From Clostridium sp. (GTDB lineage: Bacteria > Bacteroidota > Bacteroidia > Bacteroidales > Bacteroidaceae), in the NCBI GenBank assembly GCA_023663705.1, contig JAMPGY010000010.1, forward strand, positions 1-64,000: a stretch of 64,000 bases of DNA, written 5' to 3'. This document shows, one piece after another, positions 35,276 to 45,006 of this stretch. Both the position numbers and the translations under genes were made by a program. Each line of letters begins with the position of its first letter. Position 1 is the stretch's first letter. The notes under the pieces are model-generated. The model searched no databases and had not been told where the DNA came from. It saw nothing but the letters and a program-made list of their open reading frames with translations.

Positions 35276-37582
35276 ATGAAAAGAATTTATTTGTTTGCTT
35301 TATTCATGGGGATGGCCGCATCGTTGTCGGCACAGTCTTCATTGGATTTGGTCAGCCGGGCGCAACTGCGTCAGCAACGTTTGACGCAGAAACAAGAGAA
35401 CACGCTTCCCGGCAAAGACATGCAGATGCTCAAGAGCCGGATGCCGGTCGAACCGACCCATACGATGGGCATGATCAAGCTTGCTCCGGGGGCAACGGTG
35501 GAAGATCTGGAAGCAGAGGGAGTAAAGGTGTTGGGTAGCCGTTATGGATTTGCTTTCGTGAGCATGCCTTCGGTTGATGTGGAACGTGTGGCTGAACTGA
35601 AAAGTGTCAGCCGCCTGCAGTTGGCCCGTCCTGTGGAGACAAAGATGGATAAAGCTCGTCAGGCTACCGGAGTGGATAAGATCCATCAGGGACTGGGACT
35701 TGAAAAGCCCTATACAGGCAAAGGTGTCGTGTGCGGAATCGTGGACAGCGGTATTGAACCCAATCACATTAATTTTCTTGATGAGAATGGGAAGTCACGT
35801 GTGGGTTTCCTGTCCCATATCACGGCCAATCAGTCTACCGGCGAACTGAATACAGTGTTCTATGGTCGTGGCGTGACGGCCAATGTGAAGGATATCGCCG
35901 ATTTCACGAAGGATACGAACGAGACTTATCACGGCACCCACACCCTCGGCACCATGGCCGGAGGTTACAAGGGTACCACCACGGTGGCAGGTGGCGGTGA
36001 AGATGGAGTAGGTACGGTTACGGAGCAGGCCAATCCTTTCTATGGCGTGGCCTATGATGCGGACATTGCGGTGGGATGCGGTGACCTCTACGACATGGTC
36101 ATTGCCTATGGCGTGGACTATATCATCCAGTATGCCGAATACGAGAACAAACCTGTTGTCATCAACCTATCGCTGGGCAGCAACACCGGAGCACACGACG
36201 GTAAGGGAGTGATCAATCAGTTTTTTGACCTTTGCGCCAAGGAAACCAATGCTATCATCTGTGTGTCGGCCGGTAACGAAGGTGACATGAATATTGCTCT
36301 CAACAAGACTTTTTCTGACACCGACACCGAGGCCAAAACCTTTATCGAAGGACAGGAGATGGAGGGATACGGTTTTATGCGTTATGGCAACGTGGAGATC
36401 TACAGCAACGACAACACGCCGCTGGATATTCAAGCCGTGATCTACAACCGGAGCCGTGGCCGCATCGTGAAGCGTTTTCCCTTGACTGTGGATGAAACAA
36501 CGGGGGGCAGTGGCCAATATTGGGTCAGCTCATCCGATTACGCTGAAGCCAGCGAGGACATCGTTGATGCCCAATTCGCCAATTATTTCAATGGGTATGT
36601 GGGAATGGGATGGAACATCGACACGGATAACAACCGTTTCTATTGTGTCCTGGACTACTATGCCATCAACAACGAACTCAGAAATGCCGATGGTAATTAT
36701 GTGCTCGGATTCATTGTCAAGGGTCGGGAAGGGCAGCGTGTGGATGTGTTCTGCGACGGCACTTTCTCCTCGCTCACCAACTACGGCGAGGCCGGTTGGG
36801 ACGATGGAATGCGTAATGGCTCTATCAGCGATATGGCAACGGGAAACAGCCTGTTGGTTGTGGGTTCGTATGACACCCGCAAATACTGGGGTGCCCTGAA
36901 CGGCTATGTCTATCATTCCGGCTACAATATCAATGAAGGTGAGATTTCCGACTTCTCTTCCTACGGTACGCTGGTGGACGGACGCAATCTGCCCCACGTA
37001 TGTGCGCCGGGAGCTGTGATCATATCTTCCACCAATTCCTATTATGTGAAGGCTGAAAATTCCGCTTCGGTTCAGAATGCTAAAGTGGAGATTGGCGATG
37101 AAACCACCAACTATTGGGGATGGGCTGTCGGTACATCCATGGCTTCGCCCCATGTGGCCGGTGCGATAGCCTTGTGGCTGGAAGCGGATCCCACGCTGAC
37201 GCTTGCCGATGTGAAAGACATCATTGCCAAGACGGCGGTGAAGGATGAGGCCGTGCTTCGTGCCGATCCCGTGCAGGCCGGTGCGGGTAAGTTTGATGCC
37301 TACGAGGGATTGAAAGAAGTGCTCCGTCGGGCCACCGGTATGGGACACATAACAGAGGACAAGAACCCCATGGTGGTGAGTCCTGCCGGCGACCGCGCAT
37401 TCAGAGTGTTCCTGGCCGGGGCATCACGGTTGGATGTTGTCGTCAGCGACATCGCAGGAAAGAGCGTGTTGCATACCGTGCATTCCGGTGATGATGCCCT
37501 GATAGACGTCTCGGGCTTGTCCAGGGGAGTCTATGTGTTGTCTGTGAATGGAGCTTATTCGCAGAAAGTTGTAATTAAGTAA
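35276..37582 (+). CDS. Subtilisin-family (S8) serine protease with sorting tail
   Basis: 768 residues. Signal peptide about 1-19; propeptide-like region to about 130. The catalytic triad is complete: D157 (VDSGIE), H219 (HGTHTLG) and S621 (GTSMASPHVAG), with the oxyanion Asn in CVSAGNEGD. An insertion of over 200 residues (about 345-560) separates the Asn and Ser motifs. It is beta-rich and probably folds as a separate domain, as in other large surface subtilases. The last 75 residues (LDVVVSDIAGKSVLHTV, then GVYVLSVNGAY) look like a type A T9SS tail. The LRR protein follows 12 bases later, so the two are co-transcribed. Substrate unknown. Confidence 0.94.
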   Translation: MKRIYLFALFMGMAASLSAQSSLDLVSRAQLRQQRLTQKQENTLPGKDMQMLKSRMPVEPTHTMGMIKLAPGATVEDLEAEGVKVLGSRYGFAFVSMPSVDVERVAELKSVSRLQLARPVETKMDKARQATGVDKIHQGLGLEKPYTGKGVVCGIVDSGIEPNHINFLDENGKSRVGFLSHITANQSTGELNTVFYGRGVTANVKDIADFTKDTNETYHGTHTLGTMAGGYKGTTTVAGGGEDGVGTVTEQANPFYGVAYDADIAVGCGDLYDMVIAYGVDYIIQYAEYENKPVVINLSLGSNTGAHDGKGVINQFFDLCAKETNAIICVSAGNEGDMNIALNKTFSDTDTEAKTFIEGQEMEGYGFMRYGNVEIYSNDNTPLDIQAVIYNRSRGRIVKRFPLTVDETTGGSGQYWVSSSDYAEASEDIVDAQFANYFNGYVGMGWNIDTDNNRFYCVLDYYAINNELRNADGNYVLGFIVKGREGQRVDVFCDGTFSSLTNYGEAGWDDGMRNGSISDMATGNSLLVVGSYDTRKYWGALNGYVYHSGYNINEGEISDFSSYGTLVDGRNLPHVCAPGAVIISSTNSYYVKAENSASVQNAKVEIGDETTNYWGWAVGTSMASPHVAGAIALWLEADPTLTLADVKDIIAKTAVKDEAVLRADPVQAGAGKFDAYEGLKEVLRRATGMGHITEDKNPMVVSPAGDRAFRVFLAGASRLDVVVSDIAGKSVLHTVHSGDDALIDVSGLSRGVYVLSVNGAYSQKVVIK

Positions 37583-37594
37583 TAAAGAATATAT

Positions 37595-40500
37595 ATGCAA
37601 CAGATTTTAAACAGATGTTTATGGGCTTTTGCCCTGTTGGGTGCTCTCTTGTGCATCCCGGTTGCTTCGAACGCTCAGTCAGTAGAAGACGAGGAACCGA
37701 TAATAGTGTTGAAAAGCCGTGTGTATGAAGCCAGCGGAGTTTCCGGCGTGTTCACCGTACTCTTGGGCGGAACGGAAGAGGGATATATCGATGTGGACTG
37801 TGGAATTGGAGCTGAGGAATATGAGTTGAAGCAGGCAACTTACGACTCGACTACCGGTGCGTTGACGGGTACATTGATTACTTGCAGTGCTACTCCCGAG
37901 GGGGTGGTGAAAATCTATGGAGATCCGACAAAAATTGATGTGCTGAGTGTTTCCGGCGCTTACCTGACGGAAGCTGAATTCTCCAAACTTTCCAATCTGG
38001 CTATTCTGGATTTGAGTCACAATGAACTGACGGCTTTGGATCTCACACCGTTCTCTGCCATTCAGTCGATAGATGTGAGTGATAATCCGTTCAATGTCAA
38101 ACCGCTTGTTGTCGGTGGAAACAAACCGGAACTGGCCATTTTGGATATCGGCCGTATCACCCGGATGGATCAGTCGTTCAGCCTGACCGATTACCCCAAT
38201 CTCATCACATTCGACGCATGGGGTAACACCGCTCTCGTAACTCTCGATCCTACGCAATGCCCGGAATTGCGCAAGATATCCATAGACGGTTCAATGGTGA
38301 AATCATTGGACGTGACCAAGAATTCCAAGTTGAACATCTTGAATATCAGCGATACGGGAATTGAGGAGATAGATGTGACGCAGAATCCTTATTTGGAGCA
38401 GTTCTATTGTGACCACATGTCTGGCACAACAAACAAGGAGGTGAAACTGAATACGTTGGATGTAACGAAGAACCCGAATCTGATATATTTGTATGCCAAT
38501 GGCAACAATCTGACGGAACTGAACGTGGCCAACAACGTATATCTCCGCGATCTGGTTGTAGGCAACAATAAACTGACCCATATCGACCTCAGCAAAAACA
38601 GAAACCTGCTGAATGTGTCTTTGCTCAACAACAATTTCACATACGCTACGCTTCCTTTGCCCAACGATGAATGGTATACCTATTACTACAGACAGAATCC
38701 CATGGTTGTGGCCAAGAGCCAGAAAGAAGGCACAGTGCTTGATTTCAGTGACAAGGTGTTGCGTGAGGGTTCGGAGACTACAGTGGCTTTGTTCCGTACC
38801 AGCGAGAGCAATCCGAGTGCGCTTACAGAACTTAGCGAGGACTATTATACGTATGAGGACGGAAAGGTGACTTTGCTCAAGGCTGTTCCCGATAGTGTGT
38901 ATATTGCCTTTGCTAATGACGCTTTCCCGGAGAGCGGATTCTCTTTCAATCCGCTATGCACTAATAAATTCATGGTGAAGACCGAAGCCAACTATGGTGC
39001 TGACGACCGTGCGATCACGTTCAGAGCTCCGGTTATGTCTTCCGAAGGCACGGCTATCACATTCGGTTTGGGTATGTATGGGGCAACACCTGAGAATCCG
39101 AAGAAGTTCTATGTGGATTACGGAAAGGGTAAGGTGGAGTATACGGCGGTTTCGGAAGAGGCTCCGGCTGTGCCTAATGTGACGGAGGGTGTGACAACAT
39201 CCGGAGCAGTCACAGTGTATGTTCCGGAAGGAGAATGGGTATCGGCTTTCGATATGGAAAATATCACTTTGACCTCTATTGATTTCAGTGCCGTACCGGC
39301 GTTGCGTTCCTTGCGTCTGGTGAATGCCGGAATCTACGGTAGTGACAATATCAATCTTGCCTGGAACCGTTATCTTTCCAATTTGGAGTTGACGGGTAAT
39401 CATTTCTCGTCGTTGAACATACGGGGCGTGAACGATGCCTACCAGAAGAACCTGTTGCACACAATCAACTTGAGCAACAACGAGCTGCAGGAGGTAACGC
39501 TCAATGACAACCGTACGATCTATGACCTGAATCTGAGTAACAATAAGTTGACTGAATTTTCACTGAAGGATGCCGACTACATGTTGTCGTTGAATCTCTC
39601 CGGAAATCAGCTGACAACGGTGGATATCAATTATTGCACGCTGATGACCTATCTCAATGTGGCCGACAACAGGATCTCATCCATAGTGTTGCCTGCCGAG
39701 ATCAGCCTGAAGGAGGTTCATTGTGAAAACAACGCACTTGTTTTTAATACGTTGCCTGTGATAGACGGATTGACCGCCTACACGTATGCTCCGCAGAATG
39801 AGATTACCATTGCCAAGATAGGTCCGGGTGTGGATTTGTCGAAGTATAATCTCGAAAAAAGTGCTACGGAATATGTATGGAAGAAGACCGACGGTACAGT
39901 TTTGGTGAAAGGTGCCGAATATACGGAAGAAGACGGTAAGACACGTTTTTACGATGCACTTATCGGTTCAAAGGTATATTGTGAAATGTCCAATCCGATG
40001 TTCGATGGATTGGTGTTGAAAACATCTGCACTTGAGGTGGCCGCTATGCCTACAACTGTGATTGCATCGTTTACAACAACCGCGGCACAGACTGCCAACC
40101 TTATACTTCGTGCCGAGGAAGAAAACACGCCGGTCTACATCGACTGGTTGGGCAGCGAGGTTGAATTGGTTGAATATCTGGTGGGGACGGAACCGACTTC
40201 GTTCGAGGTGACCACACACAAGAATGCCACGGTCAGAATCTATTCTTATGACGAGAACAGCAAGCTGACGGTATTCAGTGCTTCCGGTCTGCCCATGTCT
40301 ACATTGGATGTGTCTAAACTGACAAACTTGATTAACTTGAGTGCTGTCAACTCTGGTTTGACAAGCGTCAAGTGGCCTGAAACCAATACGCTGAGGGAGA
40401 TAAATCTGGGAGGTAACAACTTCAGTTCAATTGATTTGACGCGTTATTCCGATCTCTATCAGTTGACCTTGGACAGAAACAAGTTTACCACGTTTGATGC

Positions 40501-41299
40501 TTCGGTATATCCGAATTTGCAGATTCTTTCCTTGGCCGGTAACAATCTGACGTCTTTCAAGGGCAATAATAAGTTGTTGTGGAGCTTGACGCTCAGCAAC
40601 AATCAACTTACAGATATTGATCTCTCCAATATGCCTGATATGTATCAGTTGTCGTTGGCCGGAAATCAACTCTCTCATATTGATGTTTCCATGTTGAACA
40701 AAATGAAGGTTCTGTTCCTTGATCAGAATAAGTTTAAGTTCAGCACACTGCCTCTTGACAACGGTTACGCTCTTTACACTTATGCCAATCAGGAGCCTCT
40801 GGCTGTTGATGTGGCAGACGGTAAGGTGGATCTGTCCTCTGAGGCTGTGGTCAATGACACGGAAACAGAGTACAGATGGTTTGTAGGTGTTCCCACTGTG
40901 GATGAAACTGGTGAACTCGTGGGTGAGGAACTTTACATAGACGATGAATACCTGTTGGACGGCGGTGTGACCACATTCACCCGTCCGGTTGACAATGTGA
41001 TGTGTGTGATGACCAACATGCAACTTCCCAATCTCTTCCTCTACACGCAGTTGATTGACGTTAAGTCTACCGGTATAGAGAGTGTGACCGCCGATGGCAA
41101 TCGTGTGTCTGTCGACATCGATAGCCACACTATCATCGTGAAGGCCACCAAGGATGTTCCTGTCCGTCTTATCGGCATGAACGGTATGCAGGTGTGTTCT
41201 GCTGCCACAGCCAACGGCACATGCACGCTGTCGGGCATTGCATCCGGTGCCTATGTAGTGGTGGTGGGCAACACTGCCTACAAGGTTTTAGTGAAATAA
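37595..41299 (+). CDS. Giant leucine-rich-repeat surface protein, threefold modular repeat
   Basis: 1234 residues. Signal peptide about 1-28. Three blocks of LRRs (about 115-350, 558-717 and 898-1048) use the pattern LxxLxLsxNxLtxidls. Each block is preceded by a beta-rich module, capped by a similar 'F-TLP...Y-Y' segment and followed by an Ig-like module, giving three super-repeats of about 350-400 residues. A cargo tail occupies about 1155-1234 (VRLIGMNGMQVC, then GAYVVVVGNTAYKVLVK). Such LRR proteins usually bind proteins at the surface. Co-transcribed with the subtilase 12 bases upstream, so it may present substrate to or anchor that protease; this is inference. Confidence 0.9.
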   Translation: MQQILNRCLWAFALLGALLCIPVASNAQSVEDEEPIIVLKSRVYEASGVSGVFTVLLGGTEEGYIDVDCGIGAEEYELKQATYDSTTGALTGTLITCSATPEGVVKIYGDPTKIDVLSVSGAYLTEAEFSKLSNLAILDLSHNELTALDLTPFSAIQSIDVSDNPFNVKPLVVGGNKPELAILDIGRITRMDQSFSLTDYPNLITFDAWGNTALVTLDPTQCPELRKISIDGSMVKSLDVTKNSKLNILNISDTGIEEIDVTQNPYLEQFYCDHMSGTTNKEVKLNTLDVTKNPNLIYLYANGNNLTELNVANNVYLRDLVVGNNKLTHIDLSKNRNLLNVSLLNNNFTYATLPLPNDEWYTYYYRQNPMVVAKSQKEGTVLDFSDKVLREGSETTVALFRTSESNPSALTELSEDYYTYEDGKVTLLKAVPDSVYIAFANDAFPESGFSFNPLCTNKFMVKTEANYGADDRAITFRAPVMSSEGTAITFGLGMYGATPENPKKFYVDYGKGKVEYTAVSEEAPAVPNVTEGVTTSGAVTVYVPEGEWVSAFDMENITLTSIDFSAVPALRSLRLVNAGIYGSDNINLAWNRYLSNLELTGNHFSSLNIRGVNDAYQKNLLHTINLSNNELQEVTLNDNRTIYDLNLSNNKLTEFSLKDADYMLSLNLSGNQLTTVDINYCTLMTYLNVADNRISSIVLPAEISLKEVHCENNALVFNTLPVIDGLTAYTYAPQNEITIAKIGPGVDLSKYNLEKSATEYVWKKTDGTVLVKGAEYTEEDGKTRFYDALIGSKVYCEMSNPMFDGLVLKTSALEVAAMPTTVIASFTTTAAQTANLILRAEEENTPVYIDWLGSEVELVEYLVGTEPTSFEVTTHKNATVRIYSYDENSKLTVFSASGLPMSTLDVSKLTNLINLSAVNSGLTSVKWPETNTLREINLGGNNFSSIDLTRYSDLYQLTLDRNKFTTFDASVYPNLQILSLAGNNLTSFKGNNKLLWSLTLSNNQLTDIDLSNMPDMYQLSLAGNQLSHIDVSMLNKMKVLFLDQNKFKFSTLPLDNGYALYTYANQEPLAVDVADGKVDLSSEAVVNDTETEYRWFVGVPTVDETGELVGEELYIDDEYLLDGGVTTFTRPVDNVMCVMTNMQLPNLFLYTQLIDVKSTGIESVTADGNRVSVDIDSHTIIVKATKDVPVRLIGMNGMQVCSAATANGTCTLSGIASGAYVVVVGNTAYKVLVK

Positions 41300-41323
41300 T
41301 ACCGTATTGTAATCCATAAACCG

Positions 41324-41362
41324 GAGCGGGTGGAACATTTTTGTTTCACCCGCTCTCTTTTT
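41324..41362 (+). terminator. Terminator of the subtilase-LRR operon
   Basis: A 13-bp stem (41324-41336 with 41343-41355, one G-U pair) followed by TCTTTTT. It begins 25 bases past the LRR stop. Confidence 0.88.
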
Positions 41363-41449
41363 AAGCATTACCTTTCCTTATATCATATATTTTGCGTATG
41401 TTTGTTCATGCTCGGAAATAGGGCTGGAGAAACAAGATAGACGCAACGT

Positions 41450-42901
41450 ATGACGTGGTATTTCGTGATGTATACTCTTTACCTCGTGCTGGTTTTCAGT
41501 GTGTCGGTAGTGATTGTGCTGGAGAATCGCCCTCCGGCCAAGACCGTCGCGTGGATATTGGCTGTTTTCTTTCTTCCTGTGACCGGTCTGTTGATTTATT
41601 TGCTTTTTGGCCGCAGGCGCTATCGCGGTCAACTCATCAATCGTGCCGGAGCTATGCAGTTGGCCCGCAGGGCGGCATACAGGTTCTATCGTTCGTCGGC
41701 ACCGGCTATTCCCGAGGAATATTACCGGCTTATTCGTTTGTTCAAGCGTCAGAGTTCGGCTTTTCTTTATCCCGAGAACCGTGTCGATCTGTTCACGGAC
41801 GGGGGAGATATGTTTAAGGAATTGTTGCGTGACATAAGGGCCGCCCGTCATCATGTTCACATCGAGTTTTATATTATCGAGGCCGATGAGGTGGGCGAAA
41901 GGCTTTCGCGGTTGTTGATGGACAAGGTGAAGGAAGGGGTTGCAGTACGACTGATTTACGATGATGTGGGATGCTGGAGGGTGCCGGTGAAATTCTTTCG
42001 TCGGTTGAAGGAAAACGGAGTGGAGGTCCGTCCCTTCTTGCCTGTGCAGTTTGCCAAGTTTACTCCTAAAGTGAACTTCCGCAACCATCGCAAGATTGTG
42101 GTGGTGGATGGTCGTGTGGGGTATGTGGGAGGAATGAATCTGGCTCTTCGCTACATGAAGACAACCGACAGACAACGGGTATGGCGTGACACCCATCTGC
42201 GTTTGCAGGGTAGTGCGGTGCAGGGGTTACAGCGTGCTTTTCTGGCCGACTGGTATGTAGCTTCGGGCAATTTGGCTACCGACAATGCTTTTTATCCCAC
42301 CGAAGAGACGACCTTGCATTTCCGACAGCCGGAGCGCCGGCCGGAAGCCCGCTGTGCATCCTTGCAAATCGTTACTTCGCTCCCCACATCTTATTGGCCG
42401 GATATTATGCAGGGGATGATTTATGCCCTGATGCGTGTGAAACGTTATTGCTACATACAGACGCCTTATTTCCTGCCCACAGACCGTTTTCTGTTTGCCC
42501 TGCAGACTGCTGCGCTTGCCGGAGTGGACGTGCGTCTGATGATTCCGGAATGGGCGGACCGGCGGTTGCTTACCTATGCTTCGCGTTCTTATTTGCTGGA
42601 CGCCATGAAGGCCGGTGTGAGGGTGTATCTCTATCAAGGTACATTCCTGCACGCCAAGACGTGGGTGAGCGACGATAGTCTGTCGTCCTGTGGGTCCACC
42701 AATATAGATTTCCGGAGTTTTGAGAACAACTTTGAAGTAAATGCTTTTGTTTACGACAAGGAAATGGCGCAGGCTATGAAACGTACTTTCCTGAGGGATG
42801 CCGAGAATTGTTATCTGCTCAACTTGGATAGTTTGGCGAGCCGTGCACGCTGGCATCGCAAGTTGGAGTCTTTTATTCGCATTCTGGCTCCGTTGCTCTA
42901 A
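41450..42901 (+). CDS. cls: Cardiolipin synthase (phospholipase D family)
   Basis: 483 residues. Two N-terminal membrane spans (about 3-55) precede two HKD motifs: H213-K215-D220 and H401-K403-D408. Together they form the active site that condenses two phosphatidylglycerols, or PG with another phospholipid, into cardiolipin. Family-standard length. A TATGTTTG box at about 41397-41404, with a weak -33, may drive it. Its 3' end overlaps the converging rsmD gene by 29 bp. Confidence 0.95.
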   Translation: MTWYFVMYTLYLVLVFSVSVVIVLENRPPAKTVAWILAVFFLPVTGLLIYLLFGRRRYRGQLINRAGAMQLARRAAYRFYRSSAPAIPEEYYRLIRLFKRQSSAFLYPENRVDLFTDGGDMFKELLRDIRAARHHVHIEFYIIEADEVGERLSRLLMDKVKEGVAVRLIYDDVGCWRVPVKFFRRLKENGVEVRPFLPVQFAKFTPKVNFRNHRKIVVVDGRVGYVGGMNLALRYMKTTDRQRVWRDTHLRLQGSAVQGLQRAFLADWYVASGNLATDNAFYPTEETTLHFRQPERRPEARCASLQIVTSLPTSYWPDIMQGMIYALMRVKRYCYIQTPYFLPTDRFLFALQTAALAGVDVRLMIPEWADRRLLTYASRSYLLDAMKAGVRVYLYQGTFLHAKTWVSDDSLSSCGSTNIDFRSFENNFEVNAFVYDKEMAQAMKRTFLRDAENCYLLNLDSLASRARWHRKLESFIRILAPLL

Positions 42902-43427
42902 AGAAAGAGAAGTTGACGCTACCATAGCTTCGATGGGCAAAAAAGCCGGGGTGGCTACTGAAGTCCTGCGTCTTTCCGTGTTCCAAAACAAAGATGCCAT
43001 CGGCTTTCAACAACCTCTTGTTCAGCACCAGATCCGGCAACAGCCCCAGTTCTTTTAGAGCGTAGGGAGGATCGGCAAAAACAAGGTCGAACTGCTCGTT
43101 GCAACGTTCTACAAACCGAAACACATCGGAGCGGACGGGACATGCGGCACGATCATTCAGACTTTGAAACAGTTTGGTAATGAACTTAAAATGCAACGGA
43201 TCTTTTTCCACGGAAATGACGCGCGTACAGCCTCTGGAGAGGAGTTCCAACGAGATGCTTCCTGTGCCGGCAAACAAGTCGAGCGCAGTGGCGTTGTCCT
43301 CAAAATCCAGATAGTTGTTAAGTACGTTGAACAGGTTTTCTTTGGCGAAATCTGTTGTGGGGCGTGCCTTGAAAGAATGAGGTACATCAAAGTGTCGGCC
43401 TTTGTATTTTCCGGTAATAGCTCTCAT
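42873..43427 (-). CDS. rsmD: 16S rRNA (guanine966-N2)-methyltransferase RsmD
   Basis: 184 residues. It begins MRAITGKYKGRHF, the family start, so I chose ATG at 43427 over an upstream in-frame ATG at 43484 that lies inside the preceding gene. The SAM-binding LDLFAGTGSISLELLSRG and catalytic FADPPY are present. It methylates the small-subunit rRNA during assembly. It follows DUF3822 by 7 bases. Its last 29 bases overlap the opposite-strand end of cls. Confidence 0.95.
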   Translation of the reverse strand: MRAITGKYKGRHFDVPHSFKARPTTDFAKENLFNVLNNYLDFEDNATALDLFAGTGSISLELLSRGCTRVISVEKDPLHFKFITKLFQSLNDRAACPVRSDVFRFVERCNEQFDLVFADPPYALKELGLLPDLVLNKRLLKADGIFVLEHGKTQDFSSHPGFFAHRSYGSVNFSFFRATEPECE

Positions 43428-43434
43428 GAGGTAG

Positions 43435-44283
43435 TCAATCGTTATTAAGTAGCATGAAAATGTCCACCGGCAAATCCGGCACATCTGCCATCGGACTACG
43501 GGGAAACAGATGGGTGAGCTGGGGGTGCTCCACGTGTCGCAGATAGCGTGTCAGTGACAGTGAGGTTTCTTGGAGGACAAACGGGTTCCCAAGTAGAATA
43601 CAATGATCTTTTTCTGCATTCAGTTCCAAAATTTTCCAAACATGCAGGATAAAATAGAGACGGTCAGTCTGTCGGCTTGCGGTATAGGTGTTTGCAAAGC
43701 GCAGATGTCTGTCCTGAAACAGTGCGATGAAGATTTTTTGTTCTTCTACATGTACATACAGATTGCGGACGGGCAAGGGTTTGCGTTCCAGAAGCATCAG
43801 TTTTTCCAGCAACATACTGTTTTGTCCGTAAATGCGTATGTCCGGCAGATTATGAAACAGCCAGGTGCTTAGTGTGCGTGGTAAGGCAAACAATTCTGCT
43901 ACTTCCACATGGGGCAGTATGTTGTAGAATACCTTGTGACCTTTGTCCGTATTGGGGAATGTCAGACGATAGAGCGTTTCGGCATTGTCTTTATGGAAGC
44001 ATTCCAATGGGATGCGTGTGGACGGTCCGTCTGCCAGCACATAAATCTTAGTGCAGGTGTGCAGGTCTATGCGTGCCTCTCTCAAGCACTGCAACATATA
44101 GTCCGCCATACGGCTTGTGTCGTCGCAATCCATTGGGAAGCGGGTCACGTTCAGTGGGTATTCATCCCCGTGGGTGAATACATAAAAAGAAAATCCATCC
44201 GTAGAGATACGGATGGATAATGTAGTTGTACCTTGTGGATTATTCCCAGTTGCCTGCATTGTTGTTTGCAGTGTAGAGGTCAC
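43435..44283 (-). CDS. DUF3822 family protein
   Basis: 282 residues, with the opening LSIRISTDGFSFYVF typical of DUF3822. The family has an actin/hexokinase-like ATPase look, though no role is established. It sits next to rsmD in most Bacteroidetes, as here. The first start overlaps the preceding gene's 3' end by 44 bp; the internal ATG at 44259 would reduce this to 20 bp. Both leave an overlap, suggesting coupled translation. Cytosolic; no signal peptide. Confidence 0.88.
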   Translation of the reverse strand: MTSTLQTTMQATGNNPQGTTTLSIRISTDGFSFYVFTHGDEYPLNVTRFPMDCDDTSRMADYMLQCLREARIDLHTCTKIYVLADGPSTRIPLECFHKDNAETLYRLTFPNTDKGHKVFYNILPHVEVAELFALPRTLSTWLFHNLPDIRIYGQNSMLLEKLMLLERKPLPVRNLYVHVEEQKIFIALFQDRHLRFANTYTASRQTDRLYFILHVWKILELNAEKDHCILLGNPFVLQETSLSLTRYLRHVEHPQLTHLFPRSPMADVPDLPVDIFMLLNND

Positions 44284-44911
44284 CGATTTTCAAGCCGGGG
44301 AAGCGTGCTGTCTTCTCAGCCTTGTCACGAAGGTTGTATATCTCACGTTCGCTCAACCCTTGCAGATAGGTTTCATATTCGGCCGAGCATTGCATTACAT
44401 TCTGTACTGTTCCGGATTTATTGACAATCATGGTCTTCATGATGTCGAATTTCTTGCCGTTGCTGAAAGGAATATACATCAGCGAGTCGGCGACGAAGTC
44501 TTTGGAATAGAGCGTGTCGATAAGTGGAATCCATACGGTGTCACGCTTGAAGTTTTGCAGTCCGTTGGCTGCTATGGCGGCTGCATCTCCGCTACGCACG
44601 ATAGCTGCGGCCTTGGCTTCGGTCAAACCTTTGTCCATTTGCTCATCTGACAATTCACCCACCTTGTTCACAAAGGGGATACGGCCGTTCTTCACGAATT
44701 CGACCAAATTCTCCAACGTGTCACAGAAGTCACCATTTTGAGCGCGGTATTGTTCTTCTGCAGAACGGATTTCAATCAGACGTTTCTTCACGGCAGCTTC
44801 ACGTACAGCCATGTCTTTCTGGAATTGAATGGGGCTCTGAATGCTGGTGTAGCAGAACCACAACAATCCCGCTGCACAAAGTGCTAAAACTACATTGATA
44901 GCAATTTTCAT
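44240..44911 (-). CDS. Membrane-anchored conserved protein of unknown function
   Basis: 223 residues. One N-terminal hydrophobic segment (about 4-22), then a helical charged region (about 30-60, with VKKRLIEIRSAEEQYRAQNG) and a mixed C-terminal domain. The layout resembles pilin-like or secretion pseudopilin proteins (anchor, long helix, globular head), but there is no prepilin peptidase site. It overlaps DUF3822 and heads the group with DUF3822 and rsmD. A TACTTTTG box on the minus strand near 44955 is a likely -7. Function not known. Confidence 0.8.
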   Translation of the reverse strand: MKIAINVVLALCAAGLLWFCYTSIQSPIQFQKDMAVREAAVKKRLIEIRSAEEQYRAQNGDFCDTLENLVEFVKNGRIPFVNKVGELSDEQMDKGLTEAKAAAIVRSGDAAAIAANGLQNFKRDTVWIPLIDTLYSKDFVADSLMYIPFSNGKKFDIMKTMIVNKSGTVQNVMQCSAEYETYLQGLSEREIYNLRDKAEKTARFPGLKIGDLYTANNNAGNWE

Positions 44912-45006
44912 GGTGTTTTATGTTTTTATTGTTACATTCGCAACGCAAAAGTAAGATAAATAAATTGAATATCCGACATTTTGCCTGTTTTTTTTAAACT
45001 GAGAAG

